From assembly GCA_002099365.1 (NCBI GenBank), contig MSED01000009.1, positions 1,550,001 through 1,614,000 of the forward strand: DNA of 64,000 bases, in the 5' to 3' direction. Numbering within the stretch: the stretch's first letter is position 1; every line of letters begins with the position of its first letter. This document shows, piece by piece, positions 10,340 through 21,744 of this stretch. Both the position numbers and the translations under genes were made by a program. This stretch comes from Phialophora verrucosa (taxonomy: Eukaryota > Ascomycota > Eurotiomycetes > Chaetothyriales > Herpotrichiellaceae). The notes beneath the pieces are model-generated. The model ran no database searches, was not told the origin of the DNA, and saw nothing but the letters and a program-made list of their open reading frames with translations.

Positions 10340-12244
10340 ATGAGCAACACCTCCCAAACAAACCTCTACTCGTCTACCAACAGCAGCACCTCGACTCTCC
10401 GCCCTCGAACGGGTCGCCTCATCTCGTACATTGACGATGGGAATACCGAGTCGACCGCCATTACTACCTCAACCTCCTCTACTCCGCCACGCTTCCCTAG
10501 TCGAGGCGTATCTCCCAATGCAGCCGCGGTGACCAGGTCGAAGTCGACGGACAAACCCAGAAATGGCCGAGCGAACAAACCCCACACAAGGTCCTCATCG
10601 ATTTCACAGCCGCCTGCTGCAGGGAGACAAAGTATATGGGAACCATGGGGCTCCCTTCAAGGTTTCGCCTCGACATTTCTCGGGAATGAACCCTCCAGTT
10701 CCCCCAAGGACAAGAATTTGGGTCCGTTCAAGACCCCTTTGTGGATGAAGCAGGACAAGAACTACACCTCGAAGATATCCACACCGCAATGGGGTCCGTC
10801 GACCCAAGTGTCTGCAAACGCAACCCGGGACGCTCTGGAAGAGCGGAAAGCCATGGTCCAAGCAAAGAAAAGGGAAGCCCTTCTCCTGGCGAGTGCTACA
10901 GAAAACCGTGACGGTCTCGGCAGGTTTAAGAGACGTGATTCGGACGCAGATACGGCTGTAGGCGCCCAGACGGACGCGGGTGATGATGCCCTGGTTTACA
11001 TGCACAAGGTCGAAAATGGGGACACGCTGGCCGGAGTCATCATCAAGTACAACTGTCCACCGGATCTGTTTCGAAAGGTCAACAGGTTCTGGCCCAACGA
11101 CAACATACAAACGAGAACGCGCGTACTGATTCCTTTAGAAGGCTCTACCGTCAAGGGGCGGAAAGTCGACAGTCCCTATCTTTCGAGGGATCTTTTCGAC
11201 TCGAACCTGGGGCCCCTCTCTACGCAAAATCCGCCGCAACCAGACAGTGACTTATCCCCAAACGACGTCCATGGCTCTTCTGGCCCGAGCTCGAGTATAT
11301 CATCCTCTGCTCTCACCGCCGAGCCCTTGTCCATCATCACGTCCATGTCCGACGCCACCGAACTCAAGCACGACTCTTGGGCGATGCTACCCAACTTTAA
11401 AGAAGCAGTAGAGGTCTTGCGCGTGCCTCGCCGCGCACTAGGCTACTTCCCTCGACCTCGACGGAAATCAAATGTCACCCTGACCGCCTCATCCACGACC
11501 TCGACGCCGAAGACGTCCTTTGACATGCTTCGACATCCGCCCACACACGCGGCCCAACAGTCCATATCTCTGAACGCCTCGCCCGTCCGGCGGCCCGTGT
11601 TTCCAGCCTCTCGCCTTGGCTCCTCCGGCCGTCAGCGCTCCTCTAGCACTTCAGGTAGTGGAAACACCTTTGCCGACGCCCTTCGTGGACCCGGCGGTGT
11701 AGGCGATCTACGCGGCTTAAGGACACAGACGTCCCGCCCTGGGCCAGCTGACGATCCTCTAAACCGCAAGTTTAATCAGTACTTCCCGGACTTTCTACCT
11801 CCGCCCGAGAACATACCTCGTTCAGGCCTCAGTAGAACACCTGCCTCGAGAACTACACCCAGGGCGAGTATGGATTCCGTGCGAAGTGTGCGCTCGAACT
11901 CGAGCAGCTCAGGCTTAGCGGGCGAAGTGAGCGGCGCCATTCAAGGCTGGGTGAGGACGATGGCTGGCGCCTCTGGGAAGAGGGATAGGAGTGCCGCCGT
12001 GGATAAGCTGGGTGACCTCATTGAATTGGAGACAAATTCAGAGACCATAACCACGGACAGTAGCAAGCGTCTGGGCAGAGGCGAACAAACGGACCGGGAC
12101 GAGAATACCACGCCTACAGCAACAATGGCCACAACGTCGGATTTTGCCACTGAACAGGCACTCATGAATGAGCGGTTTCCTATCAGAGGGAGGGTGAGGA
12201 ATGCGTATGCGAGTTCGGCGTTGGGGAAAGACAAAGAGTCTTGA
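10340..12244 (+). CDS. Intracellular LysM-domain protein
   Basis: A 634-aa hydrophilic, Ser/Thr-rich protein with one LysM domain at about residues 217-264 (YMHKVENGDTLAGVIIKYNC, then FRKVNRFWPND and VLIPLE). There is no signal peptide or transmembrane segment, so it belongs to the cytosolic LysM proteins conserved in ascomycetes rather than to the secreted chitin-binding effectors. The rest is low-complexity and probably disordered, with Arg/Ser-rich stretches and a GLAGEVSGAIQGWVRTMAGASGK-like segment (about 523-545) that may be an amphipathic helix. Single exon; start at the ATG at 10340. Role unknown; for related eukaryotic LysM proteins links to stress have been proposed, but nothing here proves it. 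Confidence 0.82.
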   Translation: MSNTSQTNLYSSTNSSTSTLRPRTGRLISYIDDGNTESTAITTSTSSTPPRFPSRGVSPNAAAVTRSKSTDKPRNGRANKPHTRSSSISQPPAAGRQSIWEPWGSLQGFASTFLGNEPSSSPKDKNLGPFKTPLWMKQDKNYTSKISTPQWGPSTQVSANATRDALEERKAMVQAKKREALLLASATENRDGLGRFKRRDSDADTAVGAQTDAGDDALVYMHKVENGDTLAGVIIKYNCPPDLFRKVNRFWPNDNIQTRTRVLIPLEGSTVKGRKVDSPYLSRDLFDSNLGPLSTQNPPQPDSDLSPNDVHGSSGPSSSISSSALTAEPLSIITSMSDATELKHDSWAMLPNFKEAVEVLRVPRRALGYFPRPRRKSNVTLTASSTTSTPKTSFDMLRHPPTHAAQQSISLNASPVRRPVFPASRLGSSGRQRSSSTSGSGNTFADALRGPGGVGDLRGLRTQTSRPGPADDPLNRKFNQYFPDFLPPPENIPRSGLSRTPASRTTPRASMDSVRSVRSNSSSSGLAGEVSGAIQGWVRTMAGASGKRDRSAAVDKLGDLIELETNSETITTDSSKRLGRGEQTDRDENTTPTATMATTSDFATEQALMNERFPIRGRVRNAYASSALGKDKES

Positions 12245-12772
12245 CAGTATCCAGGGCGTTTATAATGGCATGAAGAATGTGAGCCCCAGGCGCGGGAGCC
12301 TTCTAAATGTACGTGGACAAGTAATACGGGGCAACGTACCGGAGTTACTGTAGGCAATGTTTGAATTCGACCGTTGCGTGATCATTGTGGTTCGCACACG
12401 CAGCGGAAACAGAGCGGAATACAACCAACAAGAGGCCAGTCAATGAGATTTCTTCCCCTAGAGGAGTTGATGTCTTCGGAACGCCCTTCAATGCGACGAT
12501 GCACGCTCCTGATTGTAGCGACCAATAACCAAATATGTAGTGACGCCAAACCACCCATCCCATGCTCCTGTATCATTTCATGCGACTCCGTTCGCACAAC
12601 TGACGCCGAAAAGATAACTCACTTCCCGTCCCGCGGGACCGCGTACCGTAGTGGCCGAATGTGCAATGTGCGATGTACAATGTGCAAACGCCAAACCCAA
12701 CCCAACCCGAGCCGCCAGCGTCTTCCCCCATGCATCCGTGGTTCACTCGGACAGTACAGTACAAGTAGCGAC
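12245..12772. other. Intergenic, convergent 3' flanks
   Basis: Lies between the ends of two convergent genes. It contains overlapping short frames only; nothing recognised. Confidence 0.5.
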
Positions 12773-13428
12773 CTACATGCCCATGAACCCGCCACCCAGA
12801 ACCAACAAGTGGACCACATCGGTCTGGCGCCTCTTCTCCATCGCGTCGGCCCTGGCCCGGGCCTCGTCCAACTTGCGCTGCTCCGCCAGCACGGCCCTCG
12901 TGCCCAACGCGGCCGCCTCCACGCCAGCAAGGCCCTTGACGCTCTCGCAGCGTCCTACTGAGCGGAAACACAGCGTCGATGTCGTCGACGAATCTGACGC
13001 GGTCGACTCGCTCAGGCTCACGTCGGAGCGAATGCTCGCTGGGCGGGAGGAGGAGGAAGAAGACCTCGACGTGGTCGACTGCGTGGTGGCCCGCCGGTCG
13101 TCTGCACAACGCAAACCTAATTAGTCTTGGCTTTGACGAGGATGCGCGGGAACATGCCTTCATCCAGTGGGGTGGGCGCCCGGGACGGGGAGGGTGAGGG
13201 TGCACTCATGGTGCGCCGCGAGCGGTCGGTCGAGCGCATCACGTTGGCGGAGCGCGCGCGGAACCACCAGCCGTGTTTCTTCGCTTTCGGTGCCATTTCG
13301 GTCGCGGTCGCGGCTTTGGAGGGAGGGGCCGAAGAGGACCTGGCGTTGGATGTCGCTGGGGATTTCGAGCTCTTTGTCGAGTCGAGAAGAGGGTAGAAGA
13401 GGCCTGTTGTTGGGATGGAGGCGGGCAT
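12773..13428 (-). CDS. Small Ser-rich conserved hypothetical protein
   Basis: Not recognised as a named family. The best model has two exons, 13138-13428 and 12773-13078. The 59-nt intron (13079-13137; GTCAAA donor, ACGCAG acceptor) removes an in-frame stop and joins GMFPRIL to STTSRSSSSSS in phase 0. The 198-aa product begins MPASIPTTGLFYPLLD and has a basic tryptophan-containing patch (KKHGWWFRARSANVMR), proline- and serine-rich linkers, and an EQRKLDEARARADAMEKRR heptad-like helix. It ends in a short hydrophobic tail (VVHLLVLGGGFMGM) that could be buried or membrane-associated. Other acceptors keep the frame (for example a longer intron from a GTGCAC donor), so the junction is tentative. 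Confidence 0.55.
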
Positions 13429-14414
13429 CTTGGTACAGTGCGTAACTTGTTCTGTGGTTGAGGGAGTGTTTTCGTAATTGAATGGGTCTACGGAAATGAT
13501 GGGTGTCTCTTGAAATGCCGGTCTGGGATGCAAGTCGTGTTATCGTGTATGTGTATATCTCTGCCAGTCAGGAGGAGCGTCGTACGTTGAACGATGATCG
13601 GTATTGCTTGATGTTGGGAGGCCCGCTCGATGGACTTTGTCGTCCTTGTTGCTCTGTGTGAGATGGGAGGAGTTGATGCTGTATGATGCAGACATGTCCT
13701 TCCACGCATGGTTGTCGAGTTCTTTATAATTAAATCATCCTTACCTTCCATTCCCCTCTTCCAACGTTGTGTACGTACCTACGTGGACCTTTCCGACGTA
13801 GCGACTTCTATCCATAGCAACATTTCAAGTTACCTTTGCTTTTGTCGTCATGTCCAGGTCCCTCGCCAGTGCCTGGTGCGTACACTTTCGCGAGCACCTG
13901 GGTGGAAAACCCCTCAGTGAGCCTCATACGAACCCTAAACCATCCCCTCGTGAATAGAAATAGAAAATAGGCTGAAAAGACTTTGGGGGAAACGCTGGGT
14001 GGCCAATCGAGCTGCAGAGACCGACGCGAGCGAATTTCTGGAGCAATCGCAGACTAAACCCAATGAAGCATACTGTAAGCGGACCAATCATCAGCGCGAC
14101 CCAAGATTAGCTGAGGACCAGTCGCATCGGCGGTGCAGCAGCTCAAGATCAGGTGAAACCGTGTGCACTCTATCACGGGCTGACGTGTTCTGTACCATTG
14201 GAAGGGATGTCACGTAGACATTCAGTCATGTCTTGGTGCTACATGGGGACGTCATGTTTCCGCAATGTAGCAATGCTGTTGGAGTAGGTGCCATTCTTCC
14301 TGCTCATGTTGTAGATACCGGTAGATTATGCACATGTCAAGGTGATGGGAGTGATGAGGACGCAGATGGAAGAAATCATGGCTTTGCCATCCATCGCCAC
14401 CGTGAGAGCGAGAC
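13429..14414. other. Intergenic, 1 kb
   Basis: Promoter of the small Ser-rich gene on the left and 3' flank of the Zn2Cys6 gene on the right. No coding content recognised. Confidence 0.5.
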
Positions 14415-17400
14415 TCAAGGCCCACTGCCATCCATACTCATCCCGGCCATCTCGCCATTGATGCCGAAGAACTGGAACCAGTCCTCGACATTCAGAGTCG
14501 TCGGCGCAACCGGCGCGTTCCCAATACTACTGGTCGACCAACCGTCACTATCGTGCATTTCCATTCCCGCACCCATCATGCCTGACATCCCTGGTGGCCA
14601 TACCTGAGGGTGCTGTTGTCCCGTCCCCGAGATGTCTATTTGCGGGATTTGCTGGCCTCCCGGCGTCATGCCAGTCTGTTGGCCTTGCATTTGTTGCAGC
14701 TGAGGATCGACAGCGTGAGTCATGATGGGGCTGGTGCCGAAGCCGGTGCCGTCGCCGATGGTGCCGTCGGGGAAGAGCTGGTCAGGCTGGAAGTTCTCCC
14801 AGAGCTGCTGAGAAATGTTCGGGGAGTCTCGCGTGACAAGGAATAAATCTGGCGGCGTGGCGGGGATCGAGTAGCCATTGAAGGGAGAGTTTGCTCTTGT
14901 AGGACCCCGAGATGGCATGCCGGATGCCCCTCGCGACCTGGACGGCGGTAAATACTGTTCGTTTGGCAATGGAGGTGAGCCCAGGTAGTTATTGTGCTGT
15001 TGCTGCTGGGGTAGTTCGCGTGATGGGGTCACAGCGGGTGTCTGCGGTCGTGATCGTTCGTACGACATTTGAGGAGCTGGTGGCCCTACGTTGAACACGA
15101 GGTCGATCTCGTCATACTTGCGCTTGGTCGGATTTGTCGGAGGTGCGGCAATGGGTGCTGTCGCGGATGTGGTGTTTGTGAGGCCGTTGGAGTTGCCATT
15201 CGCCTGGGTTTGGTCTTGACCACGCTGATTGTTCTTCGATCTTTGTGCCTTTTTGCCCGTTGCCTTCTGCAGTCTCTCCTCGAGCACCTTGTTGCCGAGG
15301 ATTGATTCAAATAAGGTGTGCACCATTTTGGCAACCAACCACACCTTGGACACTTCTTTCAAGGCGTTCATACACACGTTGATGCGTTCCTGGCTGGCAG
15401 CAACGACTGATGGCACAGATGAGCGCATCTGGTAGACATGCATAATGAGCGCCGAGAACAAGCTGTACACACTGTGAAGAGCATGAGTATCGAGACCGGA
15501 AGCTGTATCAGCGCGTACTTACATGAATGCAGGCGTGTACTTGACCTGATCGTGAGCGAGGAGATTTTCCATTATGGACGTGATCATTCCGGCGGCCTGG
15601 AAGGCAATTGTCCTTGAGGGATAGGCCATATCGACGTTCTCGTAATCATGTGGTTTGGCTGTTGCCGGTGGCATATGTGCTCGATGCAGCAGACAAAGTG
15701 TGGTGCTGAGGTTATGTTAGCCTGGAGTCAGAGCCATCGACGAATCATGCTCACTAGTAGTTTGAGTGCAACAGCGCCGACCAGAAATGGTGCCGTGACC
15801 GTTCCCAATACACTTCACGAGGACAGTTCTGAAGCCAGTCGGCCAGAGCCATATCACTATGGGTCAGGTCGATGGCGTTCGTGCGTCGGGCCTTCGAGGC
15901 AACCGAGTACTGCTGAGAGAGTACAAGACCCATGATCTCGCATAGCTTGACGTACTGCAAGAAGAACTGGATGTGCACAGGATCGGCTTCATAGTCATTG
16001 CTCGGGTCGCCCTCATCCTCAATGAAATCTTCCTCGGTGATCATCTCGACGTCGGAATCGTCCGTATTGATTGAAACTGGTCGGCCTAGAGCAACTGCTA
16101 CCGAGCGGTCTCTGGTGAAAAGAGACCACCATACTCGCTTCCACAGCCGCTTGTCCTGTCGGCTGAGCTGCGAACTTTCCACGCTATTATCAGTCATTAG
16201 CCGGCTTCTTCGTGAAGGCCCAGTTGTGAATACCTTCGATGCATACCGGCGCCCTGGGCAACGACAATGGCCACCCTAGTCCAGTAAAACACGTTTTTGG
16301 TCACATCTGCTGCTATGTTAGACCGGGCATAGTCGGCGAATTCGGTTGACGCCTGGCCCTTACCTTCGGGGCCCTCCCAGTACCAGCCCATCAGTATCAA
16401 AGCCTGGACAATCGTGATGCGATCGTCTTCGTAATTCGCATCGTACAGAGCCTTGGCACGTTTGTAGAAAGTCATTGCTGCCGGCGTGGTGGAGCCGGTA
16501 GCATCCATCAGCTGCGGGTTGGTGCAGACCCGGGAGCCAGCCAGCAGGATGGCCTGGAGCAGCAACAACGATGGAGGATTCTTCGTGTCCCTGTACCTCT
16601 TCATAAACCGGCTTCGATTGATGACTGGCACTATAGGAGCGACCCATCGAAAGTAAGCATCAACAAGCTCGTCGCACAAAGCGCGAGGGGGCAGTAGGAA
16701 CGCGCCCCGTTGCTGGAGAATTTCAATCTCCATTTGATCCGGCTCCGTCAGGCGGGCACGAGCACCCCTGATGTTCTCTGGTAACGGATAGTGCACAACA
16801 TCTGTAGTGCCGTGTCGATCGTGGACAAGTAATGATAAATTTGAGGATTCCCCCAGATACGCCACCCGGCCGGCTTCTTTGATCGGCGCTCTTGCGAACT
16901 TGGGCTTCATGAACTGGGCCATTGTACTATTGTTGGCGGCTTGCTGAGCGGCTTGTGCCTCTGACATCTGAGTCGAGGGAATGCCATCTGGAGAGTTGTA
17001 GCCAACGGTAGGCTTGGGTTGTGTTGGCCGTGTCAAACGAGGATCTGTAGGCGTGCCCGCTTGCTGAGAATCGCCAGTCTCGCTGGAAGCATTATCAGCA
17101 AGTCTCCGTTGGGAGTTATAACCCTTCATGTACGGAATTGGACGTCTGAAGAGCTAGTGACTTACCTCTCCTCATCTTTGGCCCGCGCGGCACTGGCTCT
17201 TTTCCGCTTGGGAACCGGAATTCTACATTCGATGGAAAATGCCACACAGTTGGTGCATGGTACCCTAGGGACGGTCAATGTCAAAGACTGTGTTGAAGTG
17301 ACAGAACTGTCCTTACCCAAGAGATGCCGCATCGCATCGAACCTAGAAGCACATAAGTGTCAGGCATTTGAACACTCAACTAGGACCTCGACGTGTAGAC

Positions 17401-17990
17401 CAGTTGGAGCGACATACTTTGCGAGCGTGACATGTTTCTGCGAAGATGATACGTTAGCAATGCTTCTGCCCATGGAATATCAGACACTTCTGCGAGGCTT
17501 GATTCCCCATGCTCATTGGGTGTTGACGATGTTTTGCGGCCGGCTCCAGCTGGCATTGATGGATGATCAAAGGTACCACTTTGGACCGAGGATCTCGGTC
17601 TACGGCGAGCTCCAAAGAGACAAAATCAACAAAGATGACCCTGTCCGCGTGTGCATTTCTGACGTTCTCTTGTCCGCAACGAACGCAGCCGTATTGTTTC
17701 CCACAGGCGCTCACTCAACTTTCCGCACGACCCGCGACGCTGTATAGAAGATGGTTTGAGGTGGAGGAGGTGAGCTTACCACACGCTCGAGATGCGCGCT
17801 GCCTGGCCACTGCATTAGCAAACATGGATTCGCGAAAGGGTCCAGCAATCGCAGTGTACCTTCTGAAGCTTGGATGACCCGGAGTCTGGTTTGGAGGTGC
17901 TTTGTTCGTGCCTGGCTGCTCGCTGCCTGCTTGCGACGGAGCTGGCGCAGAAGTTGCCTGCGATTCGGATTGTGGGCTCGGATCACTCAT
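14415..17990 (-). CDS. Zn2Cys6 transcription factor, FarA/Ctf1-like
   Basis: Nuclear regulator with a GAL4-type zinc cluster and a fungal-specific transcription factor domain. I assemble nine exons: 17780-17990, 17418-17437, 17317-17342, 17166-17264, 16364-17082, 16234-16306, 15755-16183, 15523-15705, 14415-15471, giving 938 aa. The cluster C-x2-C-x6-C-x8-C-x2-C-x6-C (CETCHARKVRC, then PCTNCVAFSIEC) is spread over four exons, two of only 20 and 26 nt. The middle domain includes YPLPENIRGARARL, VNRSRFMKRYRD and MGWYWEGPEDVTKN. After it comes VWLVAKMVHTLFESILGNK, a segment I associate with FarA/Ctf1 regulators of fatty-acid and cutin use. The C-terminus is Gln/Pro-rich, likely the activation region. 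The fit to that subfamily is from memory; AmdR-like alternatives remain open. Confidence 0.8.
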
Positions 17991-18614
17991 GGCGGCGCCC
18001 GCATGGATTCTCGTGGGAGAGAGACAGAGACGAGTAGGCAGTTGACGTAGAAGGCAATAATAGGACAGCGCGGGCACAAATTAATCGACAAAAAGGAACT
18101 ATCGACAACGAAGGTCGACAGCAAACTCAAACACGAAGGAGACGGGATCGTGGTGAGGACACAACACTTGATTCATGCGTGCCAGGCCTTGCGAGGCACT
18201 CGGTGTGGACCAGAGTTTAGGGCGGCCCTGCAGAGCGCCAGTGACTGCCCAGTGACCGCGCCCGCCCGCCCCTCCAGTAACAGGTGACCGCCCACACTTC
18301 TTCCTCTTCCTCCTTCGATAAGTGTGGGGTATGGAGTATGAGGCACTCGGCTTGCACCTCGATTTGACATAGCACCGATCGACATGGGAAAGGCCTCCGA
18401 GCAATTTTCGAGGTATCCTTGTGCTATCCTCGTATTCCTCTCCCCGGACAAGGGACAGTATGCGACCAAGTGGCTGCTGCATAAAATCGGCCAAGCCGTA
18501 CAAAATCTACTTCGGTATATGTGAGTCCCCGTGGCCTGAAATGCCCGCTACGCCCGTAAACGTCCTGATGATGCCAAGTGAAAGCACCTGATGTACACAC
18601 AACAGTGGCCTCGT
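17991..18614. other. Promoter region of the Zn2Cys6 gene
   Basis: 624 bases between the regulator start and the MSP1 stop, both on the minus strand. Only shadow frames are present. Confidence 0.5.
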
Positions 18615-19896
18615 TCAGTCGGGTCGTTGGAGCTCTTCAAGCGCGTCCTGCAGATCGTCTGCTATGGGGGACGACGGCTCTGTGCTCCATTCCTTCTCGT
18701 CCTTCCCATCCTTCTCGCTCGGAGCTGGTTTGGCACCACGAGCTCGCAGGAAGAAATCTGCTGTGCGGAGACCTCGCACTTCCCCTGCTCTCATGTTCTC
18801 CATGCGCTGCCCACTTTGCCTCTGCCGTTGTATCATTTCACGAACAGGTACCATCGCAGCCTCGCGGCAAGCTTCTTTGATGTCGCTTCCGGACATTCCT
18901 GCCATCACCCTTGATAGATAGTCCAGGTCGAGACCATCCTTGTCAAGTTTGGTGTCCCGGAGGATGATCTTGAGGATCTTGAGCCGTTGGGAAGCATTCG
19001 GCAACGAGATTGGGAATTTTTTGGGCATTCGGCGGAGGATAGCGTCGTCAATATCGTTGATCCGGTTGGTGGCACCCAGGATCAGTATCCGTTGAGGCCG
19101 GCCGGAAGTTTTAGCTGAAGCGAGGCCATCCCAATGTGTCATGAACTCGGCTTTGACCATTCCACTTGCCTCATGCTCACCACTGTGTCTGGTGCCCAGG
19201 ACTGCGTCGATCTCGTCAATGAAGACAATGACGGGCTCCAGCTTACGGGCGAGCGAGAAGACGGCGTTGACCAGCTTGTTAGAGTCCCCAAACCATTTGT
19301 TCGTGACGGTCGAAATATGTAGATTGATGAAACATGCACCGCTCTCGTGCGCCAGCGCTTTGGCTAACATCGTCTTGCCACAACCGGGAGGCCCATATAG
19401 CAAGACTCCCGAAGGCGCCGCCAGCAACGAGGAAGAGGTAGAGTAGAGTTCTGGCAATGTCAAAGGATAGATCACCGACTCCCTCAGATCCTCTATAATG
19501 TCCGACAAGCCCCCAATGTCTTCGAATGACACAGATATATCTTCAGGAAATACAAGCTCTTGTAAGATAACTTCTTCATATTGAGACAGGTGCAAGTCTT
19601 CTTTCCGTGGCTGTCGGGGTTCTGACGACGTCGTGAGTCGGTTGTTCTTAGGGTCGTCGAGTCTACGCAATATCGCGGCGGACTGCAGTCGATTCTGTTC
19701 CTTCTGCTCTGCTTCGGGATCGATATTCATCTGCGATAAAACATATCTGATGATGTAGTACCCTCCGAACATCTGTGGATAGTCAGGCTCCGATGGGAAG
19801 CGAACAGTGCGGTTGACGAACCAAAGGTACAGTAATGGCCAATTCTTGCAGCGCTCGGTGCCACCATGCCCCGTCGCCCCGATCGGGAGCCATCAT
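18615..19896 (-). CDS. MSP1: Msp1/ATAD1 mitochondrial AAA ATPase
   Basis: Outer-membrane (and peroxisomal) AAA extractase that removes mislocalised tail-anchored proteins. Two exons: 19822-19896 and 18615-19772, with a 49-nt intron (GTTCGT donor, CCACAG acceptor). The splice rebuilds the N-terminal membrane helix, LAITVPL joined to MFGGYYIIRYVL. The AAA domain follows: SFEDIGGL, Walker A GPPGCGKT (about residue 152), Walker B VIVFIDEIDAVLG, sensor GATNRINDIDDAILRR, and a C-terminal FRRAR-like tail. The product is 410 aa, slightly longer than yeast Msp1 (362 aa) owing to a Lys/Asp-rich tail. Two adjacent ATGs start it (19896 and 19893). It is transcribed away from the CSM1-like gene, 291 bases distant. 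Confidence 0.93.
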
Positions 19897-20187
19897 AGCT
19901 GTATTCTAGACTATGAGCGGCGGAATACAATGCATTGAATGCGGGACGTGAATTGCTTCGGAACGTTGAGGAGTGTCGATACAGGAAGTGAGAGTTGAGG
20001 CTTGACAGCGATCGCCACCGGGACTGAGACGGGGCGACTTGTGGCTGGTGAAGTGCCCGGCGCCCGAGGCCAAGCAACCACCAACCAGACGCCGCTCTCG
20101 TTTGTTGACATCTTGCTTTCCTTTTTCGGTCCCTCACATGTGCATTGGACTTCAATTACGACCTGCATTCACTACATGCGCATCACG
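19897..20187. promoter_or_regulatory. Shared divergent promoter MSP1 / CSM1
   Basis: 291 bases between two divergent start codons, so regulatory sequence is probably shared. The CSM1 open frame extends upstream into it (to 20002) without a better start. No clear TATA box seen. Confidence 0.5.
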
Positions 20188-21744
20188 ATGAAAGGCATCG
20201 CAGATCTCCTAGACTCCGATATGGAGGAGACACCACCCTTTATTGACGAAAATTCGATCCTCTCTTCTGCCTCGGACGCGACCAGTGCCACTTCAACCAA
20301 AACAACACAAGCGAAGAAGGGGAAGAAAAGACAGCGCGTCACCATGCCTCCAAAGTCCAAGTCGAAGCCAGAGAAATCTGCGCCTCCACAAGCAAAGAAG
20401 GCCCCTCCAAAGCAGACTGCGGGAATAAAACGAAAGGCCGCTGAGGACCAATTCGACCCAGAAGCGAAGGAGGACCCCGGTGAGACATTGGATGATGCTG
20501 GCGCAGGGGCTGAAGCTCCTGGTCCGAAGACCAAGAAGAGAGGGCGGGTTGCTAAATCGAAGAGCAACACAAAGGCGCTCGAGACGCAAGAGCGAGAAGA
20601 TGATCTTGTCGAAGTGGAAGAAGGTCCAGTCCAGATCCGTTCGAAGCATGCCGTGACCAAGACAACCAAGCAGGCCTCGAAAGGTTCCAGCAAAGCCCCT
20701 ACAATAGCTGAGTCAAAGGCTCCACAAAGACCGAGAACCGTCATACCATACTCGCAGCTGGAAGAGGACGGGACCGATTCTTTGGCAGAAATCACATCAT
20801 CACCAAAGCCCAGACCAGTTGTCCGGAACACCTCGCGATCAAGAGAAGACCCACCTTTTCGACGACGCGCCGGAAGCGCATCAGACACCGAACGGGGAGA
20901 TCCCAACCTCCGACGCAAGCTGGGAGATATCACACGCAAGTTCGAAAACGTCGACCTGAAATACCGTAATTTGAAAGAGGTGGGCATCAACGAGGCGAAT
21001 GCGAATATAGAGAAGTTACGCAAGCAATGCGATGCAACGACACGAGCTTCAGATGACTTGATTGCATCTCTCAAGAAAGAGCTGGCCACACAAGCTCCTT
21101 TAGCACAAGAGGCGCGCAAACTCAAGCAACAGATGCAGAACCAGGAAGACGAAATGAGCAAAATGCGCCAGACGGCAGCAAGTCTCTCAACCTCCCTCAC
21201 GGCTGCGCAACATGAGATCAAGGCCCTACAGGCCAAATTGGCCGCAGCCCGGTCGGCGTCGGTCGACCATCCTAAGACTCCAGGTAGCGCGATTAAGGGC
21301 ACTGTCCAGCGGTCCGCTCTGGTCAGCAATGCTGAAGCTGCGAAAACCGTCGAAATGGCGCAGATGAAGTTGGATTTATACAGCGACCTGACAGGACTTG
21401 TGGTCCTGAACATGAAGAAGACAGAGGAGGGACATAGCTACGAGTGTATCCAGACCGGCCAGAATGGGAGTAAGTACAACCCCCTGTCCCATTTCGATCT
21501 GAAGACTGACCATGTTATAGCCCTGCATTTCCGGCTGTTCGTCGACCAAGAGATTGCGAGGACCATGAGCTTCGAAGACACCGAGTACCTGTACACGCCA
21601 CTTCTGGACGCTGACAGGGACCATGAGATGATGAAGTTGATGCCTGGCTACCTGACAGAAGAGATCACCTTTGCAAGACTTAACGCGTCCAAATTCTACG
21701 GCAGGGTGGTAGATACGCTGACTAAGAAGAGAGTCGAGGAATGA
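20188..21744 (+). CDS. CSM1: Monopolin subunit Csm1/Pcs1-like
   Basis: Kinetochore and nucleolar cross-linking protein (yeast Csm1, fission yeast Pcs1) that helps prevent merotelic attachment. Two exons, 20188-21469 and 21521-21744; the 51-nt intron (GTAAGT..TATAG) happens to lack stops, so an unspliced frame looks continuous. Splicing restores QNGTLHFRL, the conserved strand of the Csm1 C-terminal domain. The 501-aa product has a long basic, Lys/Pro/Ala-rich N-terminus (to about 260), a coiled coil (about 270-390, LRRKLGDITRKFENVDLKYRNL onward), then the globular Csm1_C domain (DLTGLVVLNMKKTEE through TPLLDADRD). Start chosen at MKGIADLLDSD; an ATG four codons earlier is possible. Confidence 0.87.
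   Translation: MKGIADLLDSDMEETPPFIDENSILSSASDATSATSTKTTQAKKGKKRQRVTMPPKSKSKPEKSAPPQAKKAPPKQTAGIKRKAAEDQFDPEAKEDPGETLDDAGAGAEAPGPKTKKRGRVAKSKSNTKALETQEREDDLVEVEEGPVQIRSKHAVTKTTKQASKGSSKAPTIAESKAPQRPRTVIPYSQLEEDGTDSLAEITSSPKPRPVVRNTSRSREDPPFRRRAGSASDTERGDPNLRRKLGDITRKFENVDLKYRNLKEVGINEANANIEKLRKQCDATTRASDDLIASLKKELATQAPLAQEARKLKQQMQNQEDEMSKMRQTAASLSTSLTAAQHEIKALQAKLAAARSASVDHPKTPGSAIKGTVQRSALVSNAEAAKTVEMAQMKLDLYSDLTGLVVLNMKKTEEGHSYECIQTGQNGSKYNPLSHFDLKTDHVIALHFRLFVDQEIARTMSFEDTEYLYTPLLDADRDHEMMKLMPGYLTEEITFARLNASKFYGRVVDTLTKKRVEE

Noticed and set aside
12573..13205. 210-codon and overlapping plus-strand frames at the Ser-rich gene
   Set aside because: They are alternative frames of the two-exon minus-strand gene, whose splice gives a continuous Ser-rich product and coiled-coil-like helix.
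14415..17990. Secondary-metabolite cluster regulator
   Set aside because: Neighbours are housekeeping genes (MSP1, CSM1, a small Ser-rich protein), so the Zn2Cys6 factor is not in a cluster.
20172..21413. 413-codon antisense frame over the CSM1-like gene
   Set aside because: Shadow of a Lys/Ala/Ser-rich coding region; the sense strand has the conserved Csm1 domain and the intron fits it.
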